A stretch of DNA of 64,000 nt, taken from NCBI RefSeq assembly GCF_002879865.1, contig NZ_PNXY01000006.1, positions 292,198-356,197 of the forward strand. The letters are read 5' to 3'. Positions within the stretch are counted from its first letter, which is position 1, and each line of letters opens with the position of its first letter. A program made the position numbers and the translations under genes. Shown here piece after piece: positions 1 to 10,267 of the stretch. Under the pieces are notes generated by a model that did no database searches, was not told the DNA's origin, and saw nothing but the letters and a program-made list of their open reading frames with translations. This DNA is from Paraburkholderia rhynchosiae (GTDB lineage: Bacteria; Pseudomonadota; Gammaproteobacteria; Burkholderiales; Burkholderiaceae).

Positions 1-923
1 AGCAAGGGCTCGGCAATGCGGTGCATGTGAATGCCTATAAGATCGCTGCGCTGGTGCCTGGTTCGCTCGCGCTGATTCTGTCGGATCATTTACCGTGGAC
101 CACTGTTTTTATGGTGACCGCTGCGTTCATGCTGCCGGGCATGGTGATGACGCTGGTAGTGCGTGAACCCGAGGTGCACGGCACGCCGCCGAAAAATTTG
201 CGCGAAGCGATCGTGCAACCATTCCGCGAATTCCTCGAACGCGACGGTTGGCGCGGCGCGTTGTTCGTGCTCGGCTTCATCTTTCTGTACAAGCTCGGCG
301 ACACGATGGCGACAACGTTGTCCACGTCGTTCTTCCTCGACATCGGTTTTTCGCGCACGCAGATCGGCGTGATCGCGAAGACCACGGCGTTCGGCGCAAG
401 TCTCGCGGGCGGGATTGTCGGCGGCATCTGGCTGATGAAAATTGGCATCGGACGAGGCTTGTGGATTTTCGGCATCCTGCAGATGGTGTCGACGCTCGGC
501 TTCGCCTGGCTCGCGCATCTCGGACCGGCGTCGCCCGGTCTGACGGCGCTTTACGACATCGCCGTGTGGCTGAGCGAAGGCACGACGAAGCTGCTCGCGC
601 TAGTCGGCATCGATTGGGCGGTGCAGCTCGAGCCGCGCTCGGTCGCGCTCGCGCTCGTCTACGGTTTCGAAACCTTCTCCACCGGTCTGACGATGGCGGC
701 TTTCACCGCGTATATCGCCAGCACTACCGATCCGCGTTACACGGCCACGCAGTTCGCGCTCTTCACGAGCCTCGCTTCGGTGCCGCGCACGCTCGCGTCT
801 GCGGCGAGCGGCTATGTGGTCGCGAAAATCGGCTGGTTCGACTACTTCATTGTGTGCACCGCGTTGGCCTTGCCCGGCATGTTGCTGCTAGTGCGCATCG
901 CGCCGTGGAGAACCCGGTCGTGA
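1..923 (+). CDS. ampG: AmpG-like muropeptide MFS permease (3' part, start outside window)
   Basis: Inner-membrane permease of the major facilitator superfamily, AmpG type, which imports anhydro-muropeptides for cell-wall recycling. The reading frame is already open at base 3 and reads QGLGNAVHVNAYKIAALVPGS, so the gene enters from the left and about 306 C-terminal residues are visible (family members are usually near 450-550). Successive hydrophobic segments alternate with short charged loops, including FVLGFIFLYKLGDTMATTLS and a late YGFETFSTGLTMAAFTAYIA helix, both typical of AmpG. The stop TGA overlaps the GTG start of the next gene (GTGA), so the two are probably co-translated. The family call rests on remembered similarity; another AmpG-like sugar transporter is possible. 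Confidence 0.85.
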   Translation, partial: QGLGNAVHVNAYKIAALVPGSLALILSDHLPWTTVFMVTAAFMLPGMVMTLVVREPEVHGTPPKNLREAIVQPFREFLERDGWRGALFVLGFIFLYKLGDTMATTLSTSFFLDIGFSRTQIGVIAKTTAFGASLAGGIVGGIWLMKIGIGRGLWIFGILQMVSTLGFAWLAHLGPASPGLTALYDIAVWLSEGTTKLLALVGIDWAVQLEPRSVALALVYGFETFSTGLTMAAFTAYIASTTDPRYTATQFALFTSLASVPRTLASAASGYVVAKIGWFDYFIVCTALALPGMLLLVRIAPWRTRS

Positions 924-2212
924 AGGCGTTTATTCCGACGCGCCCGCTGGCGCCCGGCGCCTCGCCCGCCCGGTTACGCACGCTCGGACGAAGCGCGCTG
1001 CGTGCTGCGTTAGTCATCGGCTGCGTGAGCTTCGTGAGTGCCGCCATGCCGTCCAGGACATATGCGGCCGCGGCGCCGGCTGTCGGTAACAGTGCGCCGG
1101 GAAGCGCTACTGCGAACGCAACGGCGGCCGCATCGCCGCAATCGCCTGCGCCGGTCGCAAAGTCCGCTGCAGCCCTGGCGAATTCAGACAGCGCGACTTC
1201 GGCTGCACCGGCCGCGAACAGCGCGACGAGCCCCGGCAGCGCGCCGGCCGCAGGCACGCCGCCCGCTCCATCGACGCCACCGCCGGTCACGGCGAAAACA
1301 CCGGCGGCAACGTCGGCGCCCGCTGGCGCGGCAAAAGCGCCCGGCGCCACGTCAGCGTCAGCAACGCCGGCCACCATGCCCGCACCCGCGTCATACAGTC
1401 CTAACAACCAGTTGCGCTACGGCGGTTATCTGGTGTTCCGCAATCTGATTCCATCGCCGATGCTAGAGGCGCAAGCCGCCGAAGAGTTCAGCCAGATCGC
1501 GTACGGCGCGGAGCACGCAAACCGTCTGTATGGCGACACCGACGCGCACGTCACGCGGGTGCGCTCGATCGTCGACAAGATGATGCCGTACTCGCTCAAA
1601 TGGAACGAGCGGGCCAAGAGCTGGAAGTGGGATGTGGCCGTGGTGCGTTCGCCCGACATTCGCATGTATTGCCTGCCGGGCGGCAAGATCGTGGTGTACG
1701 GCGGGCTGCTCGACCGCGCGCATCTGAACGACAACGAACTGGGCATGCTGATAGGCCACGAGATCGCGCATGCGCTGCGTGAGCATGCGCGCGAGCGGCT
1801 TGGCCAGTTGCAGGCAAGTCAGCTCGATTCGTCCGGCACGATCCCGCAGCTATTCGGTCTTGCGGATCTTGGCGCGGCGCCGCTCGGCATCGGCTCGCGG
1901 CTGCTCGAAATGAAGTACGAAAACACTGACGAGACGGAAGCCGATGTGATCGGCAGCGATATTGCGTCTCGCGCCGGCTTCGATCCGCGAGCGGCGATCA
2001 CGCTGTGGGACAAGCTCGCACAGGCCACGCACAGCAACCGCGATCAGGGCTTCATCTACGTGCACCCGTACACGCCGGCGCGCCGCCAGGACATCATCAA
2101 GCGCTTGCCCGATATGCTGCCGCTCTACGCGAAGGCCATCGGCAAAAGCGTCGACGCGCTGCCGGACTATGCCGGCATCGGCCGCCCACGCCGCAAGCTG
2201 GTGCGCGATTAA
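920..2212 (+). CDS. Periplasmic M48-family zinc metalloprotease with Ala/Pro/Ser linker
   Basis: Predicted 430-residue secreted zinc protease. The GTG start at 920 overlaps the upstream stop. An N-terminal hydrophobic stretch (around residues 27-45, ending near an AxA-like TYAAAAP) looks like a signal peptide. Residues about 50-155 are a low-complexity Ala/Pro/Ser/Thr linker. The catalytic domain follows, with HEIAH at about residue 280 and the third zinc ligand in the downstream NTDETEADVIG segment near residue 340, the normal M48 arrangement. M48 proteins of this type (BepA/LoiP-like) act on misfolded outer-membrane proteins; that role is inferred. Translational coupling to an AmpG-like permease suggests an envelope-maintenance context. 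The long linker is unusual for BepA and there is no TPR domain after the protease. Confidence 0.85.
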   Translation: MKAFIPTRPLAPGASPARLRTLGRSALRAALVIGCVSFVSAAMPSRTYAAAAPAVGNSAPGSATANATAAASPQSPAPVAKSAAALANSDSATSAAPAANSATSPGSAPAAGTPPAPSTPPPVTAKTPAATSAPAGAAKAPGATSASATPATMPAPASYSPNNQLRYGGYLVFRNLIPSPMLEAQAAEEFSQIAYGAEHANRLYGDTDAHVTRVRSIVDKMMPYSLKWNERAKSWKWDVAVVRSPDIRMYCLPGGKIVVYGGLLDRAHLNDNELGMLIGHEIAHALREHARERLGQLQASQLDSSGTIPQLFGLADLGAAPLGIGSRLLEMKYENTDETEADVIGSDIASRAGFDPRAAITLWDKLAQATHSNRDQGFIYVHPYTPARRQDIIKRLPDMLPLYAKAIGKSVDALPDYAGIGRPRRKLVRD

Positions 2213-2297
2213 GGCGGCTTGGGCGACCTGAGCGCATGGCGTTAGAAGCCGCTCAAGATCCGCTACCGGCTTCCAAGCCGCTTAAAGAAAGGCGAAG

Positions 2298-3077
2298 TCA
2301 CTTCTTTACGTCGTGGTCGTAGTCGATCGTCAGCGGTGCATGGTCGCTAAACTTGATGTCGCGAAACACGTCAGTGCGTTTCGCCTTGCTCGCGATGCCC
2401 GGCGTCGCGATCTGATAATCGATCCGCCACCCCACGTTCTTCGCATACGCTTGGCCGCGATTGCTCCACCACGTGTATTGCTCGGGCCGCTGATCGAGCG
2501 TACGGAACACGTCGACGTAACCGACTTCGTCGAAAAGCTTCGTCAGCCACGCGCGCTCTTCCGGCAGGCAACCCGAATTCTTCTGGTTGCTCTTCCAGTT
2601 CTTGATGTCGATTTCCTTGTGGACGATATTCACATCGCCGCACAGGATCACTTCACGCTCGCGCGCGAGTTCCGCGAGATGCGGCATGAACTCGTCCATG
2701 AAACGGTACTTGGCCTGCTGACGCTCTTCACCGCTCGACCCCGACGGCACATACACCGACACGATCGAGAGCTTGCCGAAGCGCAGTTCGACATAGCGCC
2801 CTTCGGGATCGAACTCCTCGCTGCCAAAGCCGATCACCACTTCGTCCGGCTCGTGACGCGTATAGACGCCCGCGCCGCTATAGCCCTTCTTCACAGCGTG
2901 CTGGAAATAGCCGGTGAAATCGTGCGGCGCCATAAATTCCGGCGTCATATCGTCTTGCGAACATTTGATTTCCTGCACGCACAGCACGTCGGCATTCTGC
3001 TCGCCGAACCAGTCGAAAAAACCCTTCTTGGCTGCTGAGCGGATGCCGTTCAGGTTGGCGGTAATCACACGCAACAT
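2298..3077 (-). CDS. xthA: Exodeoxyribonuclease III
   Basis: DNA-repair nuclease of the endonuclease/exonuclease/phosphatase fold, which cleaves at abasic sites and degrades 3' ends. The 259-residue length fits ExoIII (E. coli about 268). Visible motifs in order: N-terminal MLRVITANLNGIRSA with the metal-coordinating Asn, VQEIK with the metal-binding Glu, GDVNIVHKEID, WRIDYQIAT, and C-terminal FSDHAPLTIDY with the catalytic Asp-His pair. It faces the M48 gene tail to tail across 85 bp, which contains a GAAGCCG/CGGCTTC inverted repeat (2245-2273) without a T tract. The PPK2 gene lies upstream on the same strand. Confidence 0.95.
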   Translation of the reverse strand: MLRVITANLNGIRSAAKKGFFDWFGEQNADVLCVQEIKCSQDDMTPEFMAPHDFTGYFQHAVKKGYSGAGVYTRHEPDEVVIGFGSEEFDPEGRYVELRFGKLSIVSVYVPSGSSGEERQQAKYRFMDEFMPHLAELAREREVILCGDVNIVHKEIDIKNWKSNQKNSGCLPEERAWLTKLFDEVGYVDVFRTLDQRPEQYTWWSNRGQAYAKNVGWRIDYQIATPGIASKAKRTDVFRDIKFSDHAPLTIDYDHDVKK

Positions 3078-3132
3078 GTCGTTCCTTTGTCTTCGATCGT
3101 TATGGGATTCGTTCCTGAGTTCAGGGCAAAGG

Positions 3133-3969
3133 TCATTCGACCTCGACGCCCTTCAGCGATTCTTTCGCGGGCGGATATTCGAGCTTCAACGCTCCGAAGG
3201 TTCGCAGCAGCAACTCTGCGACCATCACGTTGCGATGCGTTTTCGAATCCGCGGGAATCACGTACCACGGCGCGTATTCGGTGGAAGTCGCGGCCAAGGC
3301 GTCGCGATAGGCGGCCTGATACTTGTCCCACTGCTTGCGCGCGTCGAGATCGGACACGTCGAATTTCCAGTGCTTGGTCGGATCGTCGATCCGCGCTTGC
3401 AGGCGCGCGCGCTGTTCGTCTTTCGAAATATGCAGCATGCACTTGATGATCGTCGTGCCGCTGTCGGCAAGCAACTCCTCGAACTGGCGAATGTGGCGGC
3501 AGCGCACGTCGAAGGCCGGCGCATCGAGCGCGCCGAGCACGGTCGGCACCAGCAAATCTTCGTAGTGGCTGCGGTTGAAGATCGTCAGCTCGCCGGCCGC
3601 GGGCGCTTGCGAATGCACGCGCCACAGGAAATCGTGCGCGAGTTCGCCTTGCGTCGGCGCCTTGAATGGCACGATGCGTAAGCCGAGCGGATCCACTTCG
3701 TGAAACACCGCGCGGATCGTGCCGTCTTTGCCGCTCGTATCCATGCCTTGCAGCACCAGCAACACGCGGCGCTTCTGCTGCGCATGCAGGCACTCCTGCA
3801 AGTTGTCGAGCTTCGCGCCGATCTCCGAGAGACGCGCGCGGTCGGAGTCTTTCGCACCCGTGGAAAATGGCTTCGCGGCCGGATCGAAATCGTCGAGCGA
3901 AAATTTGCTTTTCTTCCTGCCGTCGAAATATGGCACGCGGAAATCGTCGAGTTCGGGTTGCTTCGCCAT
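3133..3969 (-). CDS. ppk2: Polyphosphate kinase 2 family protein
   Basis: Cytosolic PPK2-type kinase that transfers phosphate between polyphosphate and nucleotides. The start at 3969 gives 278 residues and has a GGAG box 8 bp upstream; an in-frame extension to 4074 has no ribosome site. Motifs: Walker A in LQGMDTSGKDGTIRAVF, lid-type arginines around HISKDEQRARLQARIDD, and the Walker B-like segment ELTIFNRSHYEDLLV, all diagnostic of PPK2. Single-domain PPK2 of about 280 residues covers class I (phosphorylates NDP) and class III (AMP and ADP); I cannot assign the class from sequence alone. It sits between gatB and xthA on the same strand. Confidence 0.9.
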   Translation of the reverse strand: MAKQPELDDFRVPYFDGRKKSKFSLDDFDPAAKPFSTGAKDSDRARLSEIGAKLDNLQECLHAQQKRRVLLVLQGMDTSGKDGTIRAVFHEVDPLGLRIVPFKAPTQGELAHDFLWRVHSQAPAAGELTIFNRSHYEDLLVPTVLGALDAPAFDVRCRHIRQFEELLADSGTTIIKCMLHISKDEQRARLQARIDDPTKHWKFDVSDLDARKQWDKYQAAYRDALAATSTEYAPWYVIPADSKTHRNVMVAELLLRTFGALKLEYPPAKESLKGVEVE

Positions 3970-4138
3970 CCACACACTCCGTGATCTGCGTTCAGCGGTT
4001 CGCAAAAGCGGGGCCGCAAAATAAAACGGGCCGTTGCCCCACTTTCGTTTCCGGCAACAGCCCGCTGTCGCCAAAGCGCGAACACTTCAGCCGTAATTCT
4101 TCAACCGCACTTCAATCTGGCTTTAACCCGGCTCCGGC

Positions 4139-5614
4139 TCAGGACAGCTTTTTCTTTAGCAGTTCGTTCACCTGCGCCGGATTTGCCTTGCCCTTGGTCG
4201 CTTTCATTGCCTGGCCGATCAGCGCGTTGAACGCCTTTTCCTTGCCCGCGCGGAATTCCTCTACCGACTTCTGATTCGCGGCGAGCACTTCGTCGATGAT
4301 CGCTTCCAGCGCGCCCGTATCCGAAATCTGCTTCAAACCCTTCGCTTCGATGATGCGGTCCGCGGCGGCTTCGTCGGTGGCCTTCTCTTCCCAGATCGCG
4401 AGGAAAATTTCCTTCGCAATCTTGTTCGAGATCGTGCCGTCGGCAATACGCTGCAGCAGCAACGCCAGTTGCGCGGACGACACCGGGCAGTCGACCATAT
4501 CGAGACCTTCGCGATTCAGTTGCGACGACACCTCGCCCATCAGCCAGTTCGCCGCGACCTTCGCGTTCGCCGCACCGAGCTTGACGACCACCGCTTCGTA
4601 GTACGCGGCCATCGCCTTGCTCGACGTCAGCACGTTGGCGTCGTACGGCGTCAAACCGTATTGCGACACGAAGCGCTGCTGAATCGCTTCCGGCAGTTCC
4701 GGCAGTTCGCTCTTCACGCGCGCGACCCACGCCGCGTCGATCATGAGCGGCATCAGATCGGGATCGGGGAAATAGCGGTAATCGTGCGCGTCTTCCTTGC
4801 TGCGCATGGAGCGCGTTTCACGCCGGTCCGGATCGTACAGACGCGTTTCCTGCACCACCGTGCCGCCGTCTTCAATCAGTTCGATCTGACGGCGCACCTC
4901 GTACTGGATCGCTTCCTCAAGGAAGCGGAACGAGTTCAGGTTCTTGATCTCGGCGCGCGTGCCGAATTCCGCCTGACCGACCGGACGCACCGACACGTTG
5001 GCGTCGCACCGGAACGAACCTTCCTGCATGTTGCCGTCGCAAATACCGAGCCACGTTACAAGCGTGTGCAGCGTTTTCGCGTACGCGACCGCCTCGGCCG
5101 CGCTGCGCATTTCCGGCTCGGTGACGATTTCGAGCAGCGGCGTGCCCGCGCGGTTCAGGTCGATGCCCGTCATGCCCGCGAAGTCTTCGTGCAGTGACTT
5201 GCCCGCGTCTTCTTCAAGGTGAGCGCGCGTGAGGTTGACGACTTTCTCGTACGCTGGATTGCCCGCCTTTTCATTGGCCGGCACCTGAATCGTCACCTGG
5301 CCGCCCTGCACGACGGGAATTTCGTACTGGCTGATCTGATAGCCCTTCGGCAGATCGGGGTAGAAATAGTTTTTACGCGCGAAGATGCTGCGCGGCGCGA
5401 CGGTTGCGCCGATTGCGAGACCGAACTGGATCGCGCGCTCGACAGCGCCGCGGTTCATTACCGGCAAGGTGCCGGGCAAGGCCAGATCGACGGGGCACGC
5501 CTGAGTGTTCGGCGCGGCGCCGAATTGCGTCGGGGCGCCCGAGAAAATCTTCGATTGCGTGGACAGTTGCGCGTGGGTCTCCAGACCGATCACGACTTCC
5601 CATTGCTTGGTCAT
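4139..5614 (-). CDS. gatB: Aspartyl/glutamyl-tRNA amidotransferase subunit B
   Basis: GatB is the kinase/transamidation subunit of GatCAB. It activates Glu-tRNA(Gln) or Asp-tRNA(Asn) with ATP and uses ammonia from GatA. The 491-residue product starts [27 protein letters not shown] is the GatB signature, and the C-terminal GatB/YqeY tRNA-binding tail ends KKKLS. I chose the ATG at 5614 because GGAG lies 10 bp upstream; a GTG at 5623 overlaps the gatA stop but is only 1 bp from that box. It is the last gene of gatC-gatA-gatB. Confidence 0.96.
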   Translation of the reverse strand: MTKQWEVVIGLETHAQLSTQSKIFSGAPTQFGAAPNTQACPVDLALPGTLPVMNRGAVERAIQFGLAIGATVAPRSIFARKNYFYPDLPKGYQISQYEIPVVQGGQVTIQVPANEKAGNPAYEKVVNLTRAHLEEDAGKSLHEDFAGMTGIDLNRAGTPLLEIVTEPEMRSAAEAVAYAKTLHTLVTWLGICDGNMQEGSFRCDANVSVRPVGQAEFGTRAEIKNLNSFRFLEEAIQYEVRRQIELIEDGGTVVQETRLYDPDRRETRSMRSKEDAHDYRYFPDPDLMPLMIDAAWVARVKSELPELPEAIQQRFVSQYGLTPYDANVLTSSKAMAAYYEAVVVKLGAANAKVAANWLMGEVSSQLNREGLDMVDCPVSSAQLALLLQRIADGTISNKIAKEIFLAIWEEKATDEAAADRIIEAKGLKQISDTGALEAIIDEVLAANQKSVEEFRAGKEKAFNALIGQAMKATKGKANPAQVNELLKKKLS

Positions 5615-5619
5615 GGTGC

Positions 5620-7107
5620 TCACACTCCTGCGGGTGCTTTGCGGTGCCAGTCGGTCGCACGCTGGAACGCGTCGGCCACCTGCAGCATCCGGGCTTCATT
5701 GAAATAATTGCCGATGATCTGCAATCCCACCGGACGCCGCGCGTTCGCGCCGGCGCCGAAGCCGCACGGCACGCTCATGCCAGGCAGACCCGCAAGGCTC
5801 ACGGACAACGTGTACACGTCGGCGAGATACATCTGTACCGGATCGTCGCCTTTCGCGCCCAGGTCCCACGCCACCGAAGGCGCGACCGGTCCCATGATCA
5901 CGTCGCACTGCTTGAACGCTTCCTGGAAGTCCTGCGCGATGATGCGGCGGATCTTTTGCGCCTGCAGGTAGTACGCGTCGTAGTAGCCGTGCGACAGCAC
6001 GTAAGCACCGACCATGATGCGGCGCTTCACTTCGGGACCGAAACCTTCGGCACGCGACTTCTTGTACATGTCGAGCAGATCGCCATATTCCGCGGCGCGA
6101 TGACCAAAGCGCACGCCGTCGAAACGCGACAGATTCGACGACGCCTCCGCCGGTGCGATCACGTAGTAGACCGGGATCGACAGTTCGGTTTTCGGCAGCG
6201 TCACTTCGACCAGCGTCGCGCCGAGCGCTTCGTATTGCTTCAACGCGGCGTCGATCGAGGCACGCACGTCGTCGGCGAGACCCGCGCCGAAATACTCTTT
6301 CGGCAAGCCGATGCGCAGGCCGGCGAGCGGCTTGCCGGCGCCGTCCTCTTTCCAGGGCTGGCCGAGGTAGCGCGTGTAGTCTTCATCGTCGCGCACGAGG
6401 CTCGTCGAATCGCGCTCGTCAAAGCCGGCCATGGCGTTGAGCAGCGTGGCGCAGTCGGCGGCGCTTTGCGCCATCGGGCCGCCCTGATCCAGCGACGACG
6501 CGAACGCGATCATGCCGTAGCGCGACACGCGACCGTACGTCGGCTTGATGCCGGTGATGCCCGAGAACGACGCCGGCTGACGGATCGATCCGCCCGTATC
6601 GGTTCCGGTCGCAGCAGGCGCGAGGCGCGCGGCGACAGCCGCTGCGGAGCCGCCCGACGAACCGCCCGGCACTGCCTGACGATCCCACGGATTCTGCACC
6701 GGACCAAAGTACGAATTTTCGTTGGATGAGCCCATGGCGAACTCGTCCATGTTGGTTTTGCCGACGCACACCATGCCGGCCTTCTGCAGACGCTCGACCA
6801 CGGTTGCGTCGAATGGGCTCTCGTAGTTCGACAGCATTTTCGAGCCGGCAGTGGAGCGCCAGCCCTTGGTCACGAACACGTCCTTGTGCGCGATCGGCAC
6901 GCCGGTCAGCGGACCGCCGTGGCCCGCATGAAGCAGCGCGTCCGCGGCTTTCGCCTGCGCGAGCGTCAGGTCCGGATCGACCTGGATGAACGCGTTCAGG
7001 CTGTTGGCCGCGTCGATGCGCTTGAGATAGAGTTGCGCCAGCTCGACGGCTGAGCATTCCTTAGCCGTCAGTGCGGCGCGCAGTTCGGTCAAACTTTTTT
7101 CATGCAT
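5620..7107 (-). CDS. gatA: Aspartyl/glutamyl-tRNA amidotransferase subunit A
   Basis: Amidase-signature subunit that releases ammonia from glutamine for GatB. The 495-residue protein shows the catalytic Ser-cisSer-Lys triad of the family: Lys75 in PIAHKDVF, Ser150 in [12 protein letters not shown], and nucleophile Ser174 in [11 protein letters not shown], with the usual 24-residue spacing between the serines. It lies between gatC (193 bp upstream, an unusually long spacer with hairpins) and gatB (5 bp downstream). A complete GatCAB indicates that at least one of Gln-tRNA or Asn-tRNA is made by the indirect transamidation route. Confidence 0.97.
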   Translation of the reverse strand: MHEKSLTELRAALTAKECSAVELAQLYLKRIDAANSLNAFIQVDPDLTLAQAKAADALLHAGHGGPLTGVPIAHKDVFVTKGWRSTAGSKMLSNYESPFDATVVERLQKAGMVCVGKTNMDEFAMGSSNENSYFGPVQNPWDRQAVPGGSSGGSAAAVAARLAPAATGTDTGGSIRQPASFSGITGIKPTYGRVSRYGMIAFASSLDQGGPMAQSAADCATLLNAMAGFDERDSTSLVRDDEDYTRYLGQPWKEDGAGKPLAGLRIGLPKEYFGAGLADDVRASIDAALKQYEALGATLVEVTLPKTELSIPVYYVIAPAEASSNLSRFDGVRFGHRAAEYGDLLDMYKKSRAEGFGPEVKRRIMVGAYVLSHGYYDAYYLQAQKIRRIIAQDFQEAFKQCDVIMGPVAPSVAWDLGAKGDDPVQMYLADVYTLSVSLAGLPGMSVPCGFGAGANARRPVGLQIIGNYFNEARMLQVADAFQRATDWHRKAPAGV

Positions 7108-7128
7108 TGCGTTTTATCCTGGAGAGCG

Positions 7129-7265
7129 CGGCAGCGCGGATCGCGCTGCCGTGGAGGCGTCCGGTTGCCCGCCGGCAAGCCGAACCGAGGAATCCGGCTA
7201 AAAAAGAATCACGCGAAAGAACCACGCGATAGGCTCGTGCAACGGCAAGCCGCTCTACGGCTTGC
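7129..7265 (-). other. Two perfect hairpins in the gatC-gatA mRNA spacer
   Basis: The spacer between gatC and gatA carries two inverted repeats. Near gatA is CGGCAGCGCG (7129-7138) pairing with CGCGCTGCCG (7142-7151), a 10-bp stem with a 3-base loop. Further upstream is GCAAGCCG (7245-7252) pairing with CGGCTTGC (7258-7265). Neither is followed by a T tract, so they are not classical terminators. The first ends about 20 bases before the gatA start and could affect translation or mRNA processing. Function unknown. Confidence 0.5.
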
Positions 7266-7301
7266 TGCTCGCAGGCCGCGCCGGGAGCCGCTGCGCGAGC
7301 G

Positions 7302-7601
7302 TTACTCGATCACCTTGGGCACGAGGTAGAGGCCGTCCTGCACGGCCGGCGCAGGACGCTGGAAAGCTTCGCGTTCGATCGTTTCGGTTACCGCGTCGTC
7401 GCGCAAACGCAGCGCCACGTCTTCGATCTGCTCGATCGGATGGGCAAGCGGCGCGATACCCGCGGTGTCGACCGCCTGCATCTGCTCGACGAGGCCGAAA
7501 AAGTCGTTGAGCTGGACAAGCGTGTGTTCGGCGTCGGCGTCGGCCAGTTCGAGCCGCGCGAGATGCGCGATACGCTTTACATCGGTCAGGGTCAAAGCCA
7601 T
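7302..7601 (-). CDS. gatC: Aspartyl/glutamyl-tRNA amidotransferase subunit C
   Basis: Small 99-residue GatC, the belt-like subunit that holds GatA and GatB together. It begins [20 protein letters not shown], matching the family N-terminus (V-x-x-I-A-x-L-A-R-L), and ends in the conserved proline/valine tail [11 protein letters not shown]. The start at 7601 gives the normal length; the open frame extends to 7754 but that extension is low-complexity. It is the first gene of gatCAB and diverges from mreB. Confidence 0.95.
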   Translation of the reverse strand: MALTLTDVKRIAHLARLELADADAEHTLVQLNDFFGLVEQMQAVDTAGIAPLAHPIEQIEDVALRLRDDAVTETIEREAFQRPAPAVQDGLYLVPKVIE

Positions 7602-7977
7602 GCAGTCACCGGAAAAAGTGGCGGACCGCCGCAGCGGGAAAAGCGCGCTGCGACAGCGGGTTACGACGCTGAAGGAAGACCTGGAAAAAGGGGCCAGCGG
7701 CGGCAAAAAGTGCCGTCCGTTTCCTTCAAAACATCCAAAATTATAAGGTATCATTACGCGTTCGACCCAAACCCGGACCGACTTACCAAGGCCTTTCTGG
7801 ACAATTCGTAAAGATAGTTCGGATATTTCTGGCGTGGCTTTGCACCGGCCTCCGGTAGACTCCCCCGCAGCTTCAAGCTCCTGTGGCGCCGCATCGCCCG
7901 GTTGAAGCTGTTATTTTTTTCCGCTGCCGCCCTGCGCAACGTTGCGAGGCCCGGCCCCAAGCGAGACAGGATTTTGA
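7602..7977. promoter_or_regulatory. Divergent gatC / mreB promoter region
   Basis: 376 bp without a gene between two divergent operons. A possible mreB-direction sigma-70 promoter is TTCAAA (7725-7730), an 18-bp spacer, then TATCAT (7749-7754), in a locally AT-rich stretch. The mreB ribosome site is AGGA about 7 bases before ATG 7978. The long leader after 7755 (about 220 bases) has no ORF I can support. The promoter assignment is a pattern match only. Confidence 0.35.
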
Positions 7978-9021
<1,044 letters not shown>

Positions 9022-9042
9022 GCGAGCGAGTTCATGTCAGTA

Positions 9043-9109
9043 GCACGGATCTGGCAAACGGCCCCTTGCGGGCCGGTTTGCCGTTGGCTGGTACAACCAG
9101 CCTCCGTGC
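9043..9109 (+). other. Predicted three-way-junction RNA fold between mreB and mreC
   Basis: In the 151-bp mreB-mreC gap, three nested helices can be paired by eye. The outer stem is GCACGGA (9043-9049) with TCCGTGC (9103-9109), 7 bp. Helix 1 spans 9053-9082: GGCAAAC with GTTTGCC, then five more G-C pairs after one bulged G, closed by a 5-base loop. Helix 2 is GGCTGGT (9086-9092) with ACCAGCC (9096-9102), loop ACA. Junction strands are 3, 3 and 0 bases. There is no trailing T run, so it is not a simple terminator. It lies in the mRNA about 65 bases before the mreC start. Function unknown; it may tune mreB versus mreC expression or be an RNase-processing site. Confidence 0.55.
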
Positions 9110-9172
9110 GCTGAACCCGCGTTTCCAGCGCGCCGCCGCCTCACCCAACCGCTTACGCCCCCGGCGCCGACC

Positions 9173-10267
9173 ATGGAATACAGTCCGCCGCCCCTGTTCA
9201 AGCAAGGCCCATCCGCCCTCGCACGATTGGTGTTCTTCGTCGTGCTCGCGCTCGCCTTGCTGATCTCCGACGCACGCTTCAAAACGCTCGAAATCGTTCG
9301 CGGCGTGCTCGGCGCGGGTCTTTATCCGTTGCAACGCGCGGCGCTCGTGCCGCGCGACGTCTTCATGGGCGCAGCCGATCTGGCTGTGACCAGCGCAACG
9401 CTGCGCGGCGACAACGACAAACTGCGCACGAAGAACCTTCAGCTTTCGCAGCAAGCCAACACGGCCGCCGAACTCTCCGCTGAAAACGTCCATTTGCGCG
9501 CGTTGCTGCAACTGTCGCAGCGCTCCACCACGCAATCGCTGCCTGCGGAAATCCAGTACGACACGCGCGATCCGTTCACGCAGAAGGTGGTGATTAGCCG
9601 CGGTGCGCAGCAAGGCATCCAGAATGGCTCCCCAGTCGTCAATGAAGACGGCGTGATCGGCCAGGTTACACGCGTGTTCCCGCTGCAAGCCGAAGTAACG
9701 CTGCTCACCGACAAGGACCAGGCGGTGCCTGTTCAGATCGTGCGCACGGGCCTGCGCAGCGTGATCTACGGCACGCCGAAGGGCGATACGCTCGATCTGC
9801 GCTTCGTGCCGATCAGCGCCGACGTCCAGACGGGCGACGAACTCGTCACGAGCGGGCTCGACGGTGTGTATCCGCCGGGGCTGCCGGTAGCGAAGGTGGT
9901 GCGGGTCGACAAACAGGCCGACACGGCATTTGCGCGCGTCATCTGCTTGCCGATAGCACCGGTGCGCGGCGCGCGCCAGTTGCTGGTGCTGCACTACGTG
10001 AACGACGTGCCGCCGCGTCCCGCCGAAGAGCCCGACGCCGCAAAGGAAGCCAAAGCCAAGAAAAGCGCGAAGTCAGCCGAGAGCAAGGCCGCAGCCGACA
10101 AATCCGCAAAGTCGACGGAAAAGCCCGCCGCTGACAAGAACGCCGCGCCTAAGCCCGCCGAAAATGCGCCTGGCAAACCGGCCGCCGCCGATCAGAAATC
10201 CGCTGCGCCGAGGAAGCCCGCCGACGAAAAGGCGAAGCCGCCAGCCAAGCCGGGGGCAAAACCGTGA
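9173..10267 (+). CDS. mreC: Rod-shape-determining protein MreC
   Basis: Bitopic periplasmic scaffold of the elongasome, linking MreB/MreD to PBP2. The 364-residue product has a short cytoplasmic N-terminus, one membrane helix (LARLVFFVVLALALLISD, about residues 18-35), a coiled-coil-like stretch (residues about 70-110, TLRGDNDKLRTKNLQLSQQA), then the beta-rich MreC domain to about residue 285. From about residue 290 it carries a Lys/Ala/Pro/Glu-rich tail of some 75 residues that most MreC proteins lack; it is probably disordered. The stop overlaps the mreD GTG (GTGA). Confidence 0.95.
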   Translation: MEYSPPPLFKQGPSALARLVFFVVLALALLISDARFKTLEIVRGVLGAGLYPLQRAALVPRDVFMGAADLAVTSATLRGDNDKLRTKNLQLSQQANTAAELSAENVHLRALLQLSQRSTTQSLPAEIQYDTRDPFTQKVVISRGAQQGIQNGSPVVNEDGVIGQVTRVFPLQAEVTLLTDKDQAVPVQIVRTGLRSVIYGTPKGDTLDLRFVPISADVQTGDELVTSGLDGVYPPGLPVAKVVRVDKQADTAFARVICLPIAPVRGARQLLVLHYVNDVPPRPAEEPDAAKEAKAKKSAKSAESKAAADKSAKSTEKPAADKNAAPKPAENAPGKPAAADQKSAAPRKPADEKAKPPAKPGAKP

